Assembly (NCBI RefSeq): GCF_037076345.1
Contig: NZ_AP024702.1
Location: forward strand, 1,736,001 to 1,800,000
DNA from: Haloferula helveola
GTDB taxonomy: Bacteria > Verrucomicrobiota > Verrucomicrobiia > Verrucomicrobiales > Akkermansiaceae
Direction: 5' to 3'
Length of the DNA: 64,000 nt
The notes below the pieces were generated by a model that did no database searches, had not been told where the DNA came from, and saw only the letters and a list, made by a program, of their open reading frames with translations. Each line of letters opens with the position of its first letter. The stretch's first letter is position 1. Both the position numbers and the translations under genes were made by a program. Below, one piece after another: positions 53,029 to 61,966 of this stretch.

Positions 53029-55071
53029 ATGCAACAATCCTCCGAATCATCCATCTGCCCGACCTGCAAGTCGCCGATCCCCGCGGACGCGCCCGGCGGC
53101 CTGTGCCCCGCCTGCACTCTGGAAGGCGCGGCCTGCGTGCCCCACACCGGCACCGGAGGCCGGCAAACCCCTCCGCCCTCGATCGAGGAAGTCGCAGCCC
53201 ACTTCCCCGAGCTTGAGATCATCGAACTGCTCGGCGCCGGCGGCATGGGTGCGGTCTACAAGGCCCGCCAACCGCAGCTCGACCGCTTCGTCGCGCTCAA
53301 GATCCTTTCGCACGAACTGGCGCAGGACCCGGCCTTCGTCGAACGCTTCAACCGCGAGGCCAAGGTGCTCGCCCGCCTGAGCCACCCGAACATCGTCGCG
53401 GTTTTCGATTTCGGCACCGCCGGACCCTACTGCTTCCTGCTGATGGAGTACGTCGATGGTGTCAATTTGCGCCAAGCGATGCGGACCGGAGGATTCAAAC
53501 CCTCCGAGGCGCTCTCCCTGATCCAAGACGTCTGCTCGGCCCTGCAGTTCGCCCACGAGGAAGGAATCCTGCACCGTGATATCAAGCCGGAGAACGTGCT
53601 GATCGATTCCAAAGGCCGGGTCAAGATCGCCGACTTCGGCATCGCGAAGCTGGTCGGCGCCGGCGCGCCAGCGGACGTCACCCTCACCCTGCAGGGATCG
53701 ATCCTCGGCAGTCCCCACTACATGGCGCCCGAGCAGATCGAGACGCCCGGTGATGTCGATCAGCGGGCCGACATCTATTCGCTCGGTGTCGTGCTCTACG
53801 AGATGCTCACCGGTGAGTTGCCGATCGGCCGCTTCGACCTGCCTTCGGAAAAGGCCGCTATCGACCAACGCATCGACGAGATCGTGCTGCGGACCCTGGC
53901 AAAGGAACGTCAGGCCCGCTTCCAGTCGGCCGGCGAGGTCGGCACCCATGTGGCGGCTCTCGCCACAAGCCCGCAAGCACCCGCGCCTGCTGCCGCAGGA
54001 GCCGCGTCCGGCGATTCCGGATCGGCCCGTTTCAGCCTCGTTGCCGCGATCCTGACCGGTCTCAGCGTCGTGCTGGCCATCTCGCTGGCCCTGATCAACG
54101 CGTCCGTAAACGCCTCAAGAATCCCTGACCAGGATGCCTACCTCGTCACAGGCATGCCCATGTTCCTTATCGGCATACCTGCGGCCATCATGGCGGTGGT
54201 CGGCCTCATTCTCGGCATCGTTGCCATCGGTGAGGTCCGGAAATCCGGTGGCACCAAAGGCGGTCTCGGATTCGCCATCTTCGCGGTCGTCACATGGCCG
54301 ATCTTTTTCATGGCGGTGATGGTCTCTAACTGCCTCGCCATGCCCATGCCAGGGACAGGTGGCATCGGAATGCCCATCATCGTGCTCTTGGCAGGGATCC
54401 CTCTGCTTCTGGCGAGCTTCACTCTGATCCGCGGACTGCGCCGCTGGGCCAAGGGCGTGGAGAAGAAAGACGGTCACCGACACTTCCCCGGGCTTGCGCT
54501 GCCCCTGCTGGTGACGGTCGGATTGGCCATTCTTGGTCCGGTGCTGGCGGCAGTGCTTCCCGGCATGTTCGGGCCGCACTACGACCCCTACGAGGATGGC
54601 CGGATGGAGATGCCGCATGAATTCCCGAAGTTCGAGGCCTCCAAAGAGATGCAATGGCATCTGGGCCCTCCCGAAATTGCCTATCCGGTGCGCTTGGAAG
54701 CGGGACTCCGCGCCAATTTCATCCTCATCGAGCGGAATGAAAAAGGCGGTAACAGCGCCACGACGCTCGGCCAGATCAACTTCGACTTTCCGGAGACCGT
54801 CACCGTCGAAGTCGGGAGTGCCGGAGGCGACGCTATCGTCAGCAGCGACCCTCCCGCGCTCGTGGCGACAGTGGACTCCGATAGCCGCTACCTGATGCTC
54901 TCGACAGGAACCGACCCGGCCGGTTGGGAATTCCGGCAAGCCCCGTCGGAAGCACCGGTCATGTCCGCGGGCGAACGCCGGGAGTTCGAACTGGCCAATC
55001 GGCCGGGAACCGATGATTCCCTTGCGGAAACCCTGCATCTGGTTGTCGAGACCACGCCCCTGAACCGATAA
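53029..55071 (+). CDS. Zinc-ribbon Ser/Thr protein kinase, paralogue of the first cassette
   Basis: The 680-residue protein has the same order as its neighbour: zinc ribbon (C10, C13, C26, C29), kinase (about 65-320, with K91, HRD 182-184 and DFG 202-204, GSPHYMAPEQIE), membrane segments (ARFSLVAAILTGLSVVLAIS, FLIGIPAAIMAVVGLILGIV, GLGFAIFAVVTWPIFFMAV, IGMPIIVLLAGIPLLLASF and LLVTVGLAILGPVLAAVL) and an exposed tail. The kinase part is nearly identical to the first copy, while the membrane and tail regions diverge. It precedes the second sigma gene by 31 bases. The pattern supports tandem duplication of a kinase-sigma unit. Confidence 0.92.
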   Translation: MQQSSESSICPTCKSPIPADAPGGLCPACTLEGAACVPHTGTGGRQTPPPSIEEVAAHFPELEIIELLGAGGMGAVYKARQPQLDRFVALKILSHELAQDPAFVERFNREAKVLARLSHPNIVAVFDFGTAGPYCFLLMEYVDGVNLRQAMRTGGFKPSEALSLIQDVCSALQFAHEEGILHRDIKPENVLIDSKGRVKIADFGIAKLVGAGAPADVTLTLQGSILGSPHYMAPEQIETPGDVDQRADIYSLGVVLYEMLTGELPIGRFDLPSEKAAIDQRIDEIVLRTLAKERQARFQSAGEVGTHVAALATSPQAPAPAAAGAASGDSGSARFSLVAAILTGLSVVLAISLALINASVNASRIPDQDAYLVTGMPMFLIGIPAAIMAVVGLILGIVAIGEVRKSGGTKGGLGFAIFAVVTWPIFFMAVMVSNCLAMPMPGTGGIGMPIIVLLAGIPLLLASFTLIRGLRRWAKGVEKKDGHRHFPGLALPLLVTVGLAILGPVLAAVLPGMFGPHYDPYEDGRMEMPHEFPKFEASKEMQWHLGPPEIAYPVRLEAGLRANFILIERNEKGGNSATTLGQINFDFPETVTVEVGSAGGDAIVSSDPPALVATVDSDSRYLMLSTGTDPAGWEFRQAPSEAPVMSAGERREFELANRPGTDDSLAETLHLVVETTPLNR

Positions 55072-55102
55072 CGGAGGCCGCACAAACTCCACTCCCACCC
55101 GA

Positions 55103-55846
55103 ATGACCGAGCCTCCACCTCCAAAAAGCGCACCGGTGTTCTTCACCACCCGCTGGACCTTGGTCAGCCGGGCGAGCGGGGAAACCCCGGAAGCCCGCGC
55201 GGCCCTCGGAGATCTCTGCGAGGCCTACTGGAACCCGGTGTTCCATTTCCTCCGACGGGAGGGTCGCGGCGAGGACGAAAGCCGCGAACTCACCCAGGCC
55301 TTCTTCGCGAAGGTGCTCACCGGGGCCGGCATCGGAAACGTCAGCCCGGACAAGGGCCGCTTCCGCTCCTACCTGCTCGGGGCACTCAAAAACTTCCTCG
55401 CCAACCGGAAGCGCGACGCCAACCGGGAGAAGCGGGGCGGCAACGCGGTTGTCGAGTCGATCGACGGTGGCGGGACCGACGAATCGCCCGGCATGGAACT
55501 TGCCGACCCCGGGGCCACGGCGGACGACGCGTGGTTCGACCGACACTGGGCGCTGGCCGTGATGGAGCGTGGGTTGGATCGGGTCCGGCAATCGTTCGAC
55601 CAGTCGGGAAAGACCCGGCAGTTCGAGGTCCTGAGACCGTGGCTGATGGGCGACCCGGAAGGACTCACCCAGGCCGACGCCGCCGAGGAACTGGGCATGA
55701 CCCGCGCCGCCGCGAAGGTGGCGGTGCACCGGCTGCGACAGAAATTCGGTGAGGCGATCCGCAGCGAGATCGCCGAGACGGTCGACACCGAGGAAGAGAT
55801 CGCGGAAGAACTGCGCTACCTGATCGAGGTGCTGCGCGTCGCCTAA
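55103..55846 (+). CDS. ECF-like RNA polymerase sigma factor, copy 2
   Basis: The 247-residue protein is a close paralogue of the first sigma factor: FFTTRWTLVSRA, LGDLCEAYWNPVFHFLRREGRGEDES split as in copy 1, a region 4 helix-turn-helix (LTQADAAEELGMTRAAAKVA) and ending in VDTEEEIAEELRYLIEVL. It overlaps the stop of the globin gene by 4 bases on the opposite strand (55843-55846). The kinase immediately upstream is its likely regulator. No anti-sigma partner is seen. Confidence 0.9.
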   Translation: MTEPPPPKSAPVFFTTRWTLVSRASGETPEARAALGDLCEAYWNPVFHFLRREGRGEDESRELTQAFFAKVLTGAGIGNVSPDKGRFRSYLLGALKNFLANRKRDANREKRGGNAVVESIDGGGTDESPGMELADPGATADDAWFDRHWALAVMERGLDRVRQSFDQSGKTRQFEVLRPWLMGDPEGLTQADAAEELGMTRAAAKVAVHRLRQKFGEAIRSEIAETVDTEEEIAEELRYLIEVLRVA

Positions 55847-56220
55847 CGGTTCCGCATGAAGTCCGCCACTTGGGCGAAGAACTCGTCGAGCTTCGTCCGC
55901 ACCTCCCCAGTCACGCCCGATTCCTCCATGGCGGCGCCCATCAGTTCGAGCCAGCGGTCGCGCTCGGCCTCGCCGATCGAAAACGGCATGTGCCGCATTC
56001 GCAGCCGCGGGTGACCGCGCCTTAGCGTGTATTCCGGATCACCCAGCAGGCGGAATCTCAGAAAGCTCGCGAGCCGCTCTTCGGAGCCTTCCCAGTCATC
56101 GTCCGGATACATCGGGCCGATCAGGTCGTCCTCACGGACCCGACGGTAAAATGCCGCGACTATCGCCGCGATGCCGTCCTTGCCCACGTCGCGGGCAACC
56201 AATGCTTCCAGTGTCTCCAC
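55843..56220 (-). CDS. Truncated hemoglobin (group II-like)
   Basis: This 125-residue globin has the trHb pattern: IVAAFYRRVREDDLIGPMYP, with F24-Y25 near the B9/B10 heme-pocket positions. SFLRFRLLGDPEYTLRRGHP precedes LRMRHMPFSIG, in which H77 is the likely proximal ligand. FFAQVADFMRN ends the fold. Group II members bind oxygen or NO and protect against nitrosative stress. It lacks a signal peptide. It is convergent with the second sigma factor. Confidence 0.88.
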   Translation of the reverse strand: METLEALVARDVGKDGIAAIVAAFYRRVREDDLIGPMYPDDDWEGSEERLASFLRFRLLGDPEYTLRRGHPRLRMRHMPFSIGEAERDRWLELMGAAMEESGVTGEVRTKLDEFFAQVADFMRNR

Positions 56221-56251
56221 GACCGCCGCTTAAACCCCACCCGGCCGATCC

Positions 56252-57043
56252 TCAAGCGCGGACCTCGCACCACCCCCTCGACCAGCTGACTTTCAGCGGC
56301 AAACCGAACAAGTTTCGCAAGCGCGCCGGCGTGAGTATCTTCCGCTTGGCACCATCGGCGAACAACCGGCCGTCACGGAGCAGGATCACCCGATCGATCT
56401 CAGGCAGGATCTCGCCGGGATGGTGGGTCACCCAGACCAGGGTCCGCCCCTCCGACAGCAGCCCGCGGAGTTCCTTCTGCAGACCGGCGGCCGAGGCGAA
56501 GTCGAGGGCGGTCGTCGGTTCATCGAGCACCAGGATCTTCGGATCCTGGGCGAGAGCCCGGGCAATCAGGAAACGCCGGCGCTCGCCGGACGAAAGTTCG
56601 CCGAAGCCGCGGTCGATCAGCGACTCGACCCCCATCCGGTCGACGGCCCGCGATGCCGCCTCGCGCTCGGCTTTGGAAAAGCGCATGCCGCGGACCACGC
56701 CGTAGGCACCGCGGAAGACCGAAAGCACGACATCGAAGGCCAGCTCGTCAGGGTAAAACCGCGCGACCTCCTCGGGCATCACCAGCCCGATCCGGTGCCT
56801 CAGTTCATCGATGTCCCACAGTTCCTCACCGAAGAGACGGCAGACCGAGCCCTCGCGGTTCTCGATCCTCAGGGATCCCGCGATGAGCTGCAGCAGCGTG
56901 CTCTTGCCCGACCCGTTCGGACCGAGAATCGCCACGCTTTCTCCTTCGTCGAGCACCAGCGACAGATCGCGGAGCGCCGGGATGCTCACATCGGCACCCC
57001 GCCACACCGTCGCTTGCGACAACTCGAGGAAAGGCCCGCTCAC
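56252..57043 (-). CDS. ABC transporter ATP-binding protein, coupled to a sulfatase
   Basis: This 263-residue single ATPase domain has Walker A LGPNGSGKSTLLQL, signature ELSSGERRRFLIARAL, Walker B KILVLDEPTTALD and an H-loop WVTHHP. The layout resembles YlmA/ModF-type stand-alone ABC ATPases. The frame is open to 57121, but a GTG at 57043 overlaps the sulfatase stop as GTGA, so the ATPase is translationally coupled to it. No permease or binding protein is adjacent; it may power a transporter encoded elsewhere or act in metal or nucleotide handling. Confidence 0.85.
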   Translation of the reverse strand: MSGPFLELSQATVWRGADVSIPALRDLSLVLDEGESVAILGPNGSGKSTLLQLIAGSLRIENREGSVCRLFGEELWDIDELRHRIGLVMPEEVARFYPDELAFDVVLSVFRGAYGVVRGMRFSKAEREAASRAVDRMGVESLIDRGFGELSSGERRRFLIARALAQDPKILVLDEPTTALDFASAAGLQKELRGLLSEGRTLVWVTHHPGEILPEIDRVILLRDGRLFADGAKRKILTPARLRNLFGLPLKVSWSRGWCEVRA

Positions 57044-58866
57044 TTGCCGCTCTTCAACCGTTCGGCGAATCGCTTCACGTAGCCGCCGGCCTTCGGGTTC
57101 TTCAGGGTCTTGTTCACCCACTCCTTCGGCACACGGTCGAGCGCGTCCAGTTGGGTCAGCGAGTTGATCACGTTCTGCACCGAGTACTCGTCGAGGTCCT
57201 TGTCGAGCTCGCCGACCAGCACCGGCACCGCCTTGTCCTCCTTGCCGGACACGTAGAATGCCTCGGCGGCCATCACCCGGTTCACCGAGTGCTCGTCCCC
57301 GAGCGCCGGCTCGACACCGTCGGTGCGTTTCAGAATCCGGAGACCCAGCAGACCCCAGTAGCGTTCGACCGGATCCTTCGAAGCCACCGCCGTCTTGAGC
57401 CGGTCGACATTCGACTCGTCACCGGCAGTCGCAAGGAACGCCAGATCCAGGATCTTGTCGTAGTCGAATGACGGGGCGCGCACGACATCGACGATCGTCT
57501 TGTCGCCGACCAGCGACGCGAACATCGGCTCGGGCACGATCCCGGTATCGCGGATCTCCTTCATCTTGGCCTTGAGCTTCGCCTTCATCGCGGCCATCCG
57601 CTCGGCCTGCGCCGGATCATTGGCGAGGTTGTTGACCTCCCACGGATCCTTTTCGAGGTCGAAAAACTCCTCGACCGGCTGGGGTGACTCCCACATCCGG
57701 CGGTGAACCTCGTCGAGCTTCCCTTCCTGCCACGCCTTGCGCCACGCGACCCATGAGGGCATTGAGAACTGGTAGTAGCTGTAGGGTGCCGCGGGCAGTT
57801 CCGGGCGGAAGCGGCGGATGTACTTGAAGTGGCCATCCGTCCATCCACGGCGCATGCCGTAGAGTTCGTCGAAGCGGTCCGCGTAAAGAAAAACGCCGGC
57901 ATCCGCAGCCGGCTCGACGCGCTTGTCGCCGAGAAACGCGCGGCCCTGCATCTGCGCCGGCTTCTCCTTGCCGATCAAGGACATCAATGTCGGCGCGAGA
58001 TCGACGAAGGCCACCGTCTCCGCCACCTTCTCCCCCGGCTTGAAGGGGCTGAGCTTCCTGAACTTCTCCGGAACCCGGACGATCATCGGCACGTTCACGC
58101 CGGTCTCCTTCAGGTAGCGCTTGCCGCGAGGCGTGGGACCGCCGTGGTCGGAGTAGTAGAAAACGATGGTGTCCTCGGCGAGGCCCTCTTTCTCAAGCTC
58201 GTCGAGCAACTGGCCGACCTGCGAGTCCATCTGGGTCATCCGTTCGTGGTAGCGCGACCAATCGGAACGCACCTCGGGCAGGTCCGGAACGTAGTCGGGA
58301 AGCTCGACGTCGGCCGGCTTGATCCGGCTCGATCCACCTTCGTTCTTGCGGGGGAAAAGCGAGCTCTCGTGGGTGGTCGTGAAGTTGAAGATGGCGAAGA
58401 ACGGCTGCCCCTCCTTCCGCTTCCGGTAGTGCGCCTTGCCGGAGCATTCATCCCAGATCGCCTTGTCGTTGCCCTTGAAATTGTAGTCGGTCTTCGACCG
58501 GTTGGTGCAGTAGTAGCCGGCTTCGCGAAGATAGGAGACGTACGGGCGGTAGTCCTTCGGGATCGTGTGGCGGCTGCGCATGTGCTGCGTCCCCTGGCTC
58601 GGGGCGTAGACGCCGTTGAGGATCGTCGACCTAGCCACCGCGCACACCGGGGCGTTCGAGTAGGCATGCAGGAACAGGTTCCCTTCGGCCGCGAGCCGGT
58701 CGAGCCGGGGCGTCTTCGCCTCCTCGTTGCCGTAGCAGCCGAGCCAGTGGTTCGAATTGTCCTCGCTGGTGATCCAGAGGATGTTCGGCAGCTTGTCGGC
58801 GGCGTGGGATACCAGCGACAGGACGAGGCAGAGCGCCAGCGGGAGGAGGATGGGTTTCGACATCAT
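57040..58866 (-). CDS. Secreted sulfatase with variant C-A-V-A-R motif
   Basis: This 608-residue exported enzyme has a signal peptide (LPLALCLVLSLVSHAA). The sulfatase fold shows NILWITSEDNSNHWLGCYGN with E35-D36 at the metal site and C75-A-V-A-R79 followed by STILNGVYAP. Pro is replaced by Val in the formylglycine motif C-x-P-x-R. Later motifs include TIVFYYSDHGG and a helical C-terminal region (about 480-600) that resembles HEAT repeats. The subfamily resembles heparan N-sulfatase-like enzymes of PVC bacteria. It ends in GTGA overlap with the ABC ATPase gene. Whether it is matured is uncertain. Confidence 0.9.
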   Translation of the reverse strand: MMSKPILLPLALCLVLSLVSHAADKLPNILWITSEDNSNHWLGCYGNEEAKTPRLDRLAAEGNLFLHAYSNAPVCAVARSTILNGVYAPSQGTQHMRSRHTIPKDYRPYVSYLREAGYYCTNRSKTDYNFKGNDKAIWDECSGKAHYRKRKEGQPFFAIFNFTTTHESSLFPRKNEGGSSRIKPADVELPDYVPDLPEVRSDWSRYHERMTQMDSQVGQLLDELEKEGLAEDTIVFYYSDHGGPTPRGKRYLKETGVNVPMIVRVPEKFRKLSPFKPGEKVAETVAFVDLAPTLMSLIGKEKPAQMQGRAFLGDKRVEPAADAGVFLYADRFDELYGMRRGWTDGHFKYIRRFRPELPAAPYSYYQFSMPSWVAWRKAWQEGKLDEVHRRMWESPQPVEEFFDLEKDPWEVNNLANDPAQAERMAAMKAKLKAKMKEIRDTGIVPEPMFASLVGDKTIVDVVRAPSFDYDKILDLAFLATAGDESNVDRLKTAVASKDPVERYWGLLGLRILKRTDGVEPALGDEHSVNRVMAAEAFYVSGKEDKAVPVLVGELDKDLDEYSVQNVINSLTQLDALDRVPKEWVNKTLKNPKAGGYVKRFAERLKSGK

Positions 58867-58933
58867 GCTCCTTGATACAGCGCGATCCCGGCGCTGCTGA
58901 CAACGATTTGCGTCTTACGACCGGGCCGCCCGC

Positions 58934-59371
58934 TCAGGATTTGCCGACCGGAACGATCATGGTGGGCACCGGCGCCTTGCGGACCATGCCTTCGGCAACG
59001 GATCCGAGAAGCAAAGACGCGACCATGCCATGGCCGTGGGATCCGACCACGATCAGATCAGCGCCCTTCGCCTTCACGTAGTCCAGCAGCGCGTGCATCG
59101 GCCCGCCTTCGGCCAAGTGAGCCTCGGCCCCCTCGACGTCCGCGGCGACATCTTCGAGCCGCTTGGTTGCCCGCTTCCGCGCCTCCTCATGGAAGGCATG
59201 CATCGCCGGGAACTCGTCGGGAGTGAATCCGTATGCAGTGTAGGCCGGCTCCGGTTCGAGGACATGGACCAGATGAAGCTCCGCACCGAACGCCTTCGCC
59301 TGGGCTGCGGCGGCGTCGATCACCACCGGGGTGGCATCGGAGAAGTCGATGGCTGCAACGATCTTTTTCAT
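58934..59371 (-). CDS. Universal stress protein (UspA family)
   Basis: This 145-residue protein has the UspA alpha/beta fold: KKIVAAIDFSDATPVVIDAA, ELHLVHVLEP, a central helix and the ATP-binding loop VVGSHGHGMVASLLLGSVAE (G-x2-G-x9-G-S) before VPTMIVPVG. Family members bind ATP and are induced by growth arrest or oxidative stress. It is a single-gene unit divergent from glyoxalase I. The start is the only ATG. Confidence 0.92.
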   Translation of the reverse strand: MKKIVAAIDFSDATPVVIDAAAAQAKAFGAELHLVHVLEPEPAYTAYGFTPDEFPAMHAFHEEARKRATKRLEDVAADVEGAEAHLAEGGPMHALLDYVKAKGADLIVVGSHGHGMVASLLLGSVAEGMVRKAPVPTMIVPVGKS

Positions 59372-59503
59372 GGGGTCCTACCCCTAGCATGGGGATCTCC
59401 CGTTTGCCAACCCGTCGCAACGCATGCGTGGCAAATCGAAGGAAACGCACAACCGTCGATTTCCACATGACAGGCCGGGAACCTCCCTCCATGGTCCCCG
59501 TCC

Positions 59504-59878
59504 ATGATCAAGTTTCTCCACACCCGCATCCGCGTGCAGGACCTCGACACCTCCATCGCTTTCTACTCGAAGCTCGGATTCATTGAAAAAGAACGCAAGG
59601 GGTCACCACAAGGCAACCAGCTCGCCTTCCTCGAACTGCCGGGCAACAGCGCGTTCCTCGAGTTGACCTGGTCGGAGGACTACAAGACACAATGCCCGGA
59701 GGATCTGATGCACATCGCCTTGGGAGTGGACGACATCGTGGACTACTGCGACATCCTCGAGAAAGGTGGCATCGAGATCTGGCCCGACGGTTGGAGGGAG
59801 AAGTTCACTTCCGGCGACCGCAAGATGGCCTTCGTCACCGACCCCGACGGCTACGAGGTCGAGATCCTCGAGCGCTAA
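59504..59878 (+). CDS. gloA: Glyoxalase I (lactoylglutathione lyase, VOC family)
   Basis: This 124-residue vicinal-oxygen-chelate protein detoxifies methylglyoxal. It has two beta-alpha-beta-beta-beta repeats. The four metal ligands are placed as in GloA: H6 (LHTRIRVQDL), E53 (FLELTW), H70 (MHIALGVDD) and E120 (GYEVEIL). It is slightly shorter than E. coli GloA (135 residues). The glutathione dependence is assumed from the family, not shown. A repeat at 59898-59979 follows the stop. Confidence 0.85.
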   Translation: MIKFLHTRIRVQDLDTSIAFYSKLGFIEKERKGSPQGNQLAFLELPGNSAFLELTWSEDYKTQCPEDLMHIALGVDDIVDYCDILEKGGIEIWPDGWREKFTSGDRKMAFVTDPDGYEVEILER

Positions 59879-59897
59879 AGCCTGCTGGATGCGGACC

Positions 59898-59979
59898 AAC
59901 CGCGAAAAACGCGAAAGTTCGCCAAAACAACGAACCTGGCACCGTGCCCATTTCGCGAACTTTCGCGGCTTTCGCGGTT
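59898..59979. repeat. Inverted repeat (25-base arms, 23 matches)
   Basis: Arms 59898-59922 and 59955-59979 (AACCGCGAAA, a two-base difference, then CGCGAAAGTTCGC) pair at 23 of 25 positions around a 32-base spacer. The element lies between the glyoxalase and P-type ATPase genes, both plus strand. It has no coding content and no T-run. Confidence 0.8.
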
Positions 59980-60031
59980 CCTGATTGATTGCTGGCGGAC
60001 CAGTGGCGCGGAGAGTCGCGCATGAGATGCC

Positions 60032-61966
60032 TTGCCCGGATTGGATTCGATTCGCGAGACTGCGGATGTGGAAGCAACCCGTGATGAAGCTCCGTGGCCG
60101 TGGCTGCTCGCCTCCGCGGCAGTGTGTGGCATGGCGACGCTAGGAGGCGTCCTCGTCCAACGCCTCGGGGGTGACGGGAATGTCGCGCTCGCCCTCTACA
60201 CCACCGCGTATCTCGCCGGCGGCTGGGATGCGGCCATCGACACGTTCGGCAAGCTCAAGCGGCTCCGGCTCGACATCCATTTCCTGATGCTCGCGGTGGC
60301 GCTTGGCGCCGCCTTCATCGGTGCTTGGTGGGAAGGCGCCGCACTGCTCTTCCTCTTCTCCCTCAGCGGCGCCCTCGAAGCGATGGCGATGGCCCGCACC
60401 GACCGGGAAATCCGCAGTCTGTTCCGCGAGGCACCGAAGCAAGCTCTGGAGGTCCTGCCCGACGGCACAACCCGCGAAACCGAAGCGGCCCACCTGACAG
60501 AGAGCACCCTGATCCGCATTCTTCCGGGGGAGCAGTTTCCCGCCGATGCGATGGTGGTGTCGGGAGAAAGCGCGGCCGACGAATCGTCGCTCACCGGCGA
60601 ATCGGTGCCGGTCGGCAAGACGGCGGGATCAACCGTCTTCGGAGGCACCCTCAACACCTGGGGCAAGCTCGACGCCAAGGTGCTGCGACCTCCTGGCGAC
60701 AGCGCGCACGCCCGCATCATCAAGCTCATCCGCGAGGCCCAGGCCAGCAAGGCGCCATCGCAACGTTTCACCGACCGGTTTGGTACGGGATACACCGTAG
60801 GTATTCTCGGACTCTCGCTCGTGATGTTCCTGGTCTGGCATTTCGTTTTCGGAATCCCCGCGTTCGTCGCAGGCGAAGACGGACGCTCCGCCTTCTACCG
60901 CGCGATGACCCTGCTCGTCGTCTGCTCGCCCTGCGCGCTCGTGATTTCCATCCCCAGCGCCATCCTCGCCGGAATCGCCGCCGGCGCACGGCGCGGCATC
61001 CTGTTCCGTGGCGGAGTCGCCCTGGAGAATCTCGCGACGATCAACCGCCTGGCCGTCGACAAGACCGGCACCCTGACCCGGGGTGAACTCGAACTGACCG
61101 GGATCGAGGTCGAACAGCCCGGCAATGAGGACAAGCTGCTCTCGATCGCCGCCGCACTTTCCCGCGACTCCACTCACCCGCTGTCGCGCGCCATCGTGGC
61201 CGCCCAGATGAAGCGAGGGGTGCCGACCCTCCATTCCGAGGACTTCGAGTCCCTTGCCGGAAAAGGCCTGACCGGAACCGTCGATGGCGTGGAGGTCACG
61301 CTCGGGAGACGTTCACTCTTCACCGAGCATGCCTGGCTCTCCGCCCTGCCCGACCCCGCGCCGGGCCTGACCGAAGTTCTGGTCCACGGTGGCAACACCG
61401 CCGGCCGACTGCTGCTCTACGACGCCCCCCGCCCCGAGGCGGCCGAGACGGTCAAGCAACTCCGCGACCGGGGCATCGAGGTCACCATGCTCACCGGCGA
61501 CCGCGAGGAGTCGGCGGAACTCGTCGCCACCGAGCTCGGCCTGCGCGACTGGCGGTCGGCGCTCCATCCCGAGGACAAGGTCAACGCCATCCGCCAGTGG
61601 CGGGAGAAGGGCGAGCGGGTCGCGATGGCGGGCGACGGCGTCAACGACGCGCCGAGCCTTGCCGCCGCCGATGTCTCCGTCGGTATGGGCCTGCGCGGCA
61701 GCGACGCGGTGCTCGAGCAGGCCGACATCGTGCTGACCAAGGACCGCCTCGAGCGGATCCTCGAAGCCCTCGAGCTCAGCCGCGGCTGCCGCGCCATCAT
61801 CCGCCAGAACCTGGCGATCTCGCTCGGAGTCGTACTCCTCCTCGGCTTGGCCGCCCTCGGCAGCTGGATCCCCCTCCCCCTCGGCGTGCTCGGCCACGAG
61901 GGCTCGACCGTGGTGGTGGTCCTCAACAGCCTGCGGCTCCTGTTTCAGGGATCTGGCGGCGACTGA
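60032..61966 (+). CDS. P1B-type heavy-metal translocating ATPase (P1B-4-like)
   Basis: This protein of about 644 residues has eight membrane segments, TGES (188-191), the transport motif S299-P-C301, the phosphorylation site D343-K-T-G-T and MLTGD and GDGVND in the hinge. SPC in helix 6 together with HEGSTVVVVLN in helix 8 is the P1B-4 signature, associated with Co2+, Fe2+ or Zn2+ export. There is no N-terminal metal-binding domain (no CxxC). TTG 60032, TTG 60041 or GTG 60068 may be the start. Its 3' end overlaps a minus-strand gene by 22 bases. Confidence 0.88.
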   Translation: MPGLDSIRETADVEATRDEAPWPWLLASAAVCGMATLGGVLVQRLGGDGNVALALYTTAYLAGGWDAAIDTFGKLKRLRLDIHFLMLAVALGAAFIGAWWEGAALLFLFSLSGALEAMAMARTDREIRSLFREAPKQALEVLPDGTTRETEAAHLTESTLIRILPGEQFPADAMVVSGESAADESSLTGESVPVGKTAGSTVFGGTLNTWGKLDAKVLRPPGDSAHARIIKLIREAQASKAPSQRFTDRFGTGYTVGILGLSLVMFLVWHFVFGIPAFVAGEDGRSAFYRAMTLLVVCSPCALVISIPSAILAGIAAGARRGILFRGGVALENLATINRLAVDKTGTLTRGELELTGIEVEQPGNEDKLLSIAAALSRDSTHPLSRAIVAAQMKRGVPTLHSEDFESLAGKGLTGTVDGVEVTLGRRSLFTEHAWLSALPDPAPGLTEVLVHGGNTAGRLLLYDAPRPEAAETVKQLRDRGIEVTMLTGDREESAELVATELGLRDWRSALHPEDKVNAIRQWREKGERVAMAGDGVNDAPSLAAADVSVGMGLRGSDAVLEQADIVLTKDRLERILEALELSRGCRAIIRQNLAISLGVVLLLGLAALGSWIPLPLGVLGHEGSTVVVVLNSLRLLFQGSGGD

